From: Alphaproteobacteria bacterium
GTDB lineage: Bacteria; Pseudomonadota; Alphaproteobacteria; Rhodobacterales; Rhodobacteraceae
Direction: 5' to 3'
DNA length: 7,590 bases
NCBI GenBank assembly: GCA_030425945.1
Contig: JAUHZL010000132.1
Coordinates: 1 to 7,590 of the forward strand
The notes below the pieces were generated by a model. The model was not told the DNA's origin. It ran no database searches and saw only the letters and a program-made list of their open reading frames with translations. A program made the position numbers and the translations under genes. Of this stretch, positions 5,299 through 7,590 are shown piece by piece; within the stretch, counting starts at the first letter, position 1, and the number at the start of each line of letters is the position of its first letter.

Positions 5299-5311
5299 GC
5301 CGCCTCAGCCG
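5292..5311. terminator. Shared hairpin spanning the cobT and antiporter stop codons
   Basis: CGGCTGAG (5292-5299), loop CCGC, CTCAGCCG (5304-5311) is a perfect eight-pair stem with a tetraloop. The left arm holds the cobT TGA and the right arm holds the complement of the antiporter TGA. Being palindromic, it would fold in both transcripts. A competing stem, GGCGGC-TGA-GCCGCC (5290-5304), uses the same bases. No T-run follows on either side, so it is a weak or Rho-assisted terminator at best, or an mRNA 3'-end stabiliser. Confidence 0.45.
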
Positions 5312-7257
5312 GTGCCGGGCACGCCCTGGCCGGTCATCGGCCGGGCCGGGCTGCGCCCCGGTTCCGCGTCGCCGGGCAGGGCCTTGCCGCCATCGTCGAG
5401 CGTGGTGACCAGCGCGGTCTCCAGGGCGTTGTTCAACTCCTGCGCGCGGGCCATGTAGGCGGCGTTCTCGGACACCGGCACGCCGGGCTTCCACAGCTCG
5501 GCCAGTTCGAGCAGGGCGTGGCGGTCGTGCTTCCAGAAGGTCTCGGCCTGCGTCGCCGCCTCGTAGTCGCTGAGCCCCATGCCCTCGAGGACGTAGCGTC
5601 CCGCGCGCACCGAGCTGTCGAAGGCCTCGCGCACGATCTTGTTGGCCCCGGCAGCGAACAGCTCGTAGGTGTGCACCCGGTCATGGGCGCGGCTGACGAT
5701 GAAGAGGTCCGGCCGCTCGCGCCGGGCATGGCGCACCAGCTTCAGGGCCGCCGCCTTGTCGTCGAGCGCCACCACCAGCACCTTGGCCGTCTTCAGCCCC
5801 GCCGCGTGCAGCAGTTCGGGCCGCGTCGGGTCGCCGAAGAAGCCCTTGAACCCGAAGCTGCGCATCAGTTCGACGGTCTTCAGGTCGTTGTCGAGAACGG
5901 TGGTTCGGAAGCCCGACATCTGCACCAGCCGGTTGACCACCTGCCCGAAGCGGCCGACCCCCGCGATGATGATCGGCTGCTGTTCGTCGATGGCATCCGC
6001 GGCGGGCGTCTCGCCGGCATCGGCCAGCCGGGCGGCAAGGCGCTCGTAGACGATGAAGAGAAGCGGCGTCAGCAGCATCGACAGCGCGATGACGAGCAGC
6101 AGCGTCGCGCTCAGCCCGGCCGGCAGGACATTGGTGCCGAGCGCGAAGCTGACCAGCACGAAGCCGAACTCGCCCGCCTGCGCGAGGCCCAGCGTGAACA
6201 GCCAGCGGTCGCGCCCGCGCAGGTCGAAGACCCGGGCCAGCCCGTAGAGGATGACGCCCTTGATCGCGATCAGGCCCAGCGTCAGCGCCAGCATCGACAG
6301 CGGCGCTGCGAAGAAACGCGCGAAGTCGATGCTCGCCCCCACAGTGATGAAGAAGAGACCCAGCAACAGGCCCTTGAACGGCTCGATGTCGGCCTCGATC
6401 TCGTGCCGGAACTCGGAGTTGGCCAGCACCACGCCCGCGAGGAAGGCGCCGAGCGCGGGCGACAGCCCGACCATCAGCATCAGCGAGGCGACGCCCACCA
6501 CGAACAGCAGCGACACCGCCGTGTTCATCTCGCGCAGGCGGGCCGCGCTGATGAAGCGGAAGACGGGCCGCGTCAGGAAATGCCCGCCGAGGATGATGGC
6601 CGCCAGCGCGCCGATGGTCAGCAGCGTCAGCCCCCAGCCGGGCAGGTCCTGCAGCAGGTGCAGCGCCTCGGGGCCGTGGGGGGCCTCGACCTCGGCCTGG
6701 CTGGGCCGGACGATCGAGCCGTCGGGGGCCAGTTGCAGCACGTGCGGCATCGCCAGCAGGGGCAGGAAGGCCAGCATAGGGATCACTGCGATGTCCTGCG
6801 TGAGCAGCACCGAGAAGGCCGAGCGGCCGCCGGGGGTGCTCATCAGGTTCTTCTCGGTCAGCGTTTGCAACACGATGGCGGTGGAGCTCAGCGCCATGAT
6901 CAGCCCGACCGCCAGCGAGATCGACACCGGCTGCCCCAGCGCCAGCGCGCCCGCGGTCACCGCTGCCGTGGTCAGCCCGATCTGCGCCCCGCCGAGGCCC
7001 AGCAGCCGGTCCCGCATGTCCCACAGCGCGCGCGGCTCCAGTTCCAGCCCGATCAGGAACAGCATCATCACCACGCCGAACTCGGCGAAGTGCTGCAACT
7101 CGGTCACGTCATGGGCGACGAGGCCGAAGACCGGGCCGATGGCGATCCCGGCGAAGAGATAGCCCAGCACCGATCCCAGCCCGAGCCGCATGGCGATCGG
7201 CACCGCGATCACCGCGGCGAGCAGGAACAGGGTCGCCTGAAGCAGGAACTCGGTCAT
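5305..7257 (-). CDS. Monovalent cation:proton antiporter-2 (CPA2), KefB/KefC type
   Basis: The 650-residue protein is an inner-membrane cation/proton exchanger with a cytoplasmic nucleotide-binding regulator. Residues 1-415 form the Na+/H+ exchanger domain with about a dozen hydrophobic segments. They include GVVMMLFLIGLELEP (61-75), ALSSTAIVLQTL (122-133) and LLTQDIAVIP (151-160), whose Gln-Asp pair matches the transport site known in KefC. Also present is HEIEADIEPFKGLLLGLFF (285-303), the counterpart of the KefC regulatory loop. Residues 429-545 form an RCK_N/TrkA-N Rossmann domain, with the dinucleotide motif GVGRFGQ (433-439), an acidic residue near 456 and FFGDPTRPELL. A helical segment and a flexible Gly/Pro tail follow. 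K+ efflux gated by glutathione adducts is known for E. coli KefB/KefC. No KefF/KefG partner is present here, so that gating is unproven. The start ATG has a purine stretch (AAAGGA) rather far upstream. It is probably co-transcribed with the Lrp-type gene 49 bp upstream. Confidence 0.93.
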   Translation of the reverse strand: MTEFLLQATLFLLAAVIAVPIAMRLGLGSVLGYLFAGIAIGPVFGLVAHDVTELQHFAEFGVVMMLFLIGLELEPRALWDMRDRLLGLGGAQIGLTTAAVTAGALALGQPVSISLAVGLIMALSSTAIVLQTLTEKNLMSTPGGRSAFSVLLTQDIAVIPMLAFLPLLAMPHVLQLAPDGSIVRPSQAEVEAPHGPEALHLLQDLPGWGLTLLTIGALAAIILGGHFLTRPVFRFISAARLREMNTAVSLLFVVGVASLMLMVGLSPALGAFLAGVVLANSEFRHEIEADIEPFKGLLLGLFFITVGASIDFARFFAAPLSMLALTLGLIAIKGVILYGLARVFDLRGRDRWLFTLGLAQAGEFGFVLVSFALGTNVLPAGLSATLLLVIALSMLLTPLLFIVYERLAARLADAGETPAADAIDEQQPIIIAGVGRFGQVVNRLVQMSGFRTTVLDNDLKTVELMRSFGFKGFFGDPTRPELLHAAGLKTAKVLVVALDDKAAALKLVRHARRERPDLFIVSRAHDRVHTYELFAAGANKIVREAFDSSVRAGRYVLEGMGLSDYEAATQAETFWKHDRHALLELAELWKPGVPVSENAAYMARAQELNNALETALVTTLDDGGKALPGDAEPGRSPARPMTGQGVPGTG

Positions 7258-7306
7258 CGGTTTCGGGCCGTCCTTTGGCGCGGCAGGGGGGCGGCGCGGC
7301 CCCGGG

Positions 7307-7590
7307 TCAGGTGGGCAGGGGCGCGTCGCGCTTGAGTTGGTTCATGACGATCTGGCTTTGCACCCGTGCGACAGCGGGGTGCGGCAGAAGGACGTCGTGG
7401 ATCAGGCGATTAAGGCCGCCGAGGTCGCGGGTATAGACCCTCAGAAGGTAGTCGGCCTCGCCCGTCAGCGTCCAGACCGAGACGATCTCGGGCTGGGTCT
7501 CGACCAGCCGGGCAAAGCTCTGGGCGCTGTCCGGCCGGTGGCTGGCCATCTGGACCTGCACGAAGGCCTGCACGTCGAGGCCCAGCTTGG
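7307..7590 (-). CDS. Lrp/AsnC family transcriptional regulator, C-terminal part (5' end outside the window)
   Basis: The - strand frame is open to the window edge and reads KLGLDVQAFVQVQM at its visible beginning; the GTG at 7571-7573 is an internal Val, not a start. The visible 93 residues are the RAM/ligand-sensing domain of the Lrp/AsnC family: a beta strand with QAFVQVQM, a helix with SAQSFARLVETQPEIVSVWTLTGEADYLLRVYTRDL, LNRLIHDVLLPHPAVARVQSQIVM and a basic C-terminus (NQLKRDAPLPT). This domain forms dimers and octamers and usually binds amino acids. The helix-turn-helix half lies outside the window. It is encoded 49 bp upstream of the antiporter gene on the same strand, so an operon is likely. 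Whether it regulates the antiporter is inference. Confidence 0.93.
   Translation of the reverse strand, partial: KLGLDVQAFVQVQMASHRPDSAQSFARLVETQPEIVSVWTLTGEADYLLRVYTRDLGGLNRLIHDVLLPHPAVARVQSQIVMNQLKRDAPLPT

Noticed and set aside
7277..7300. Direct repeat GGCGCGGC (7277-7284 and 7293-7300) between the Lrp-type and antiporter genes
   Set aside because: Short and made only of G and C in a very G+C-rich stretch, so it is readily explained by composition.
5518..7335. A 605-codon open frame on the + strand opposite the antiporter gene
   Set aside because: Its product is a Gln/Arg/His/Glu-rich string with no domain, and the opposite strand encodes a complete Kef-type antiporter with intact motifs.
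1..7590. Mobile element, phage, CRISPR, toxin-antitoxin or biosynthetic cluster
   Set aside because: No transposase, integrase, terminal repeats, spacer array or cluster-type enzymes are seen. Every gene belongs to a common chromosomal family.

Overview
The window is G+C-rich chromosomal DNA that looks alphaproteobacterial, most likely from the Rhodobacteraceae/Rhodobacterales (Rhodobacter or Roseobacter relatives). This rests on the Suv3-like helicase with its family-typical C-terminal half, an adjacent S4 RNA-binding protein, a seven-iron FdxA ferredoxin and a CarD transcription factor in one block, plus a short vertical-looking cobalamin pair. No phage, transposon, integrase, tRNA, rRNA or CRISPR signature is visible. 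The genes look like housekeeping genes.

Left part (1-3420, all + strand): the C-terminal 574 residues of a DExH/D-type RNA helicase, then 7 bp later a small S4-domain (HslR/Hsp15-like) protein whose usual basic tail is missing. A 150-bp gap follows, carrying an 18-bp perfect palindrome and a second inverted repeat built on the same half-site. Then comes fdxA. A 301-bp gap after fdxA holds a run of small perfect inverted repeats, a possible intrinsic terminator and a hairpin in the presumed carD leader. carD is closed by a textbook intrinsic terminator. The helicase and S4 protein point to RNA/ribosome handling, FdxA to low-potential electron transfer, and CarD to global control of promoter opening.

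Middle part (3426-5298): cobS on the - strand and cobT on the + strand, divergent across 79 bp. Together they build the lower ligand of cobalamin: CobT makes alpha-ribazole phosphate and CobS joins alpha-ribazole to adenosylcobinamide-GDP. In the Pseudomonas denitrificans nomenclature these are CobV and CobU.

Right part (5305-7590, - strand): an intact KefB/KefC-type cation:proton antiporter with a membrane exchanger domain and a C-terminal RCK/TrkA-N domain. It lies 49 bp downstream of a partial Lrp/AsnC regulator that runs off the window. cobT and the antiporter gene converge, and their two stop codons lie in opposite arms of one 20-bp hairpin.

I see no convincing new biological system. 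The most useful leads are the operator-like palindromes before fdxA, the hairpin cluster between fdxA and carD, the shortened S4 protein, and the conserved-looking peptide at the end of the helicase's charged, disordered tail.
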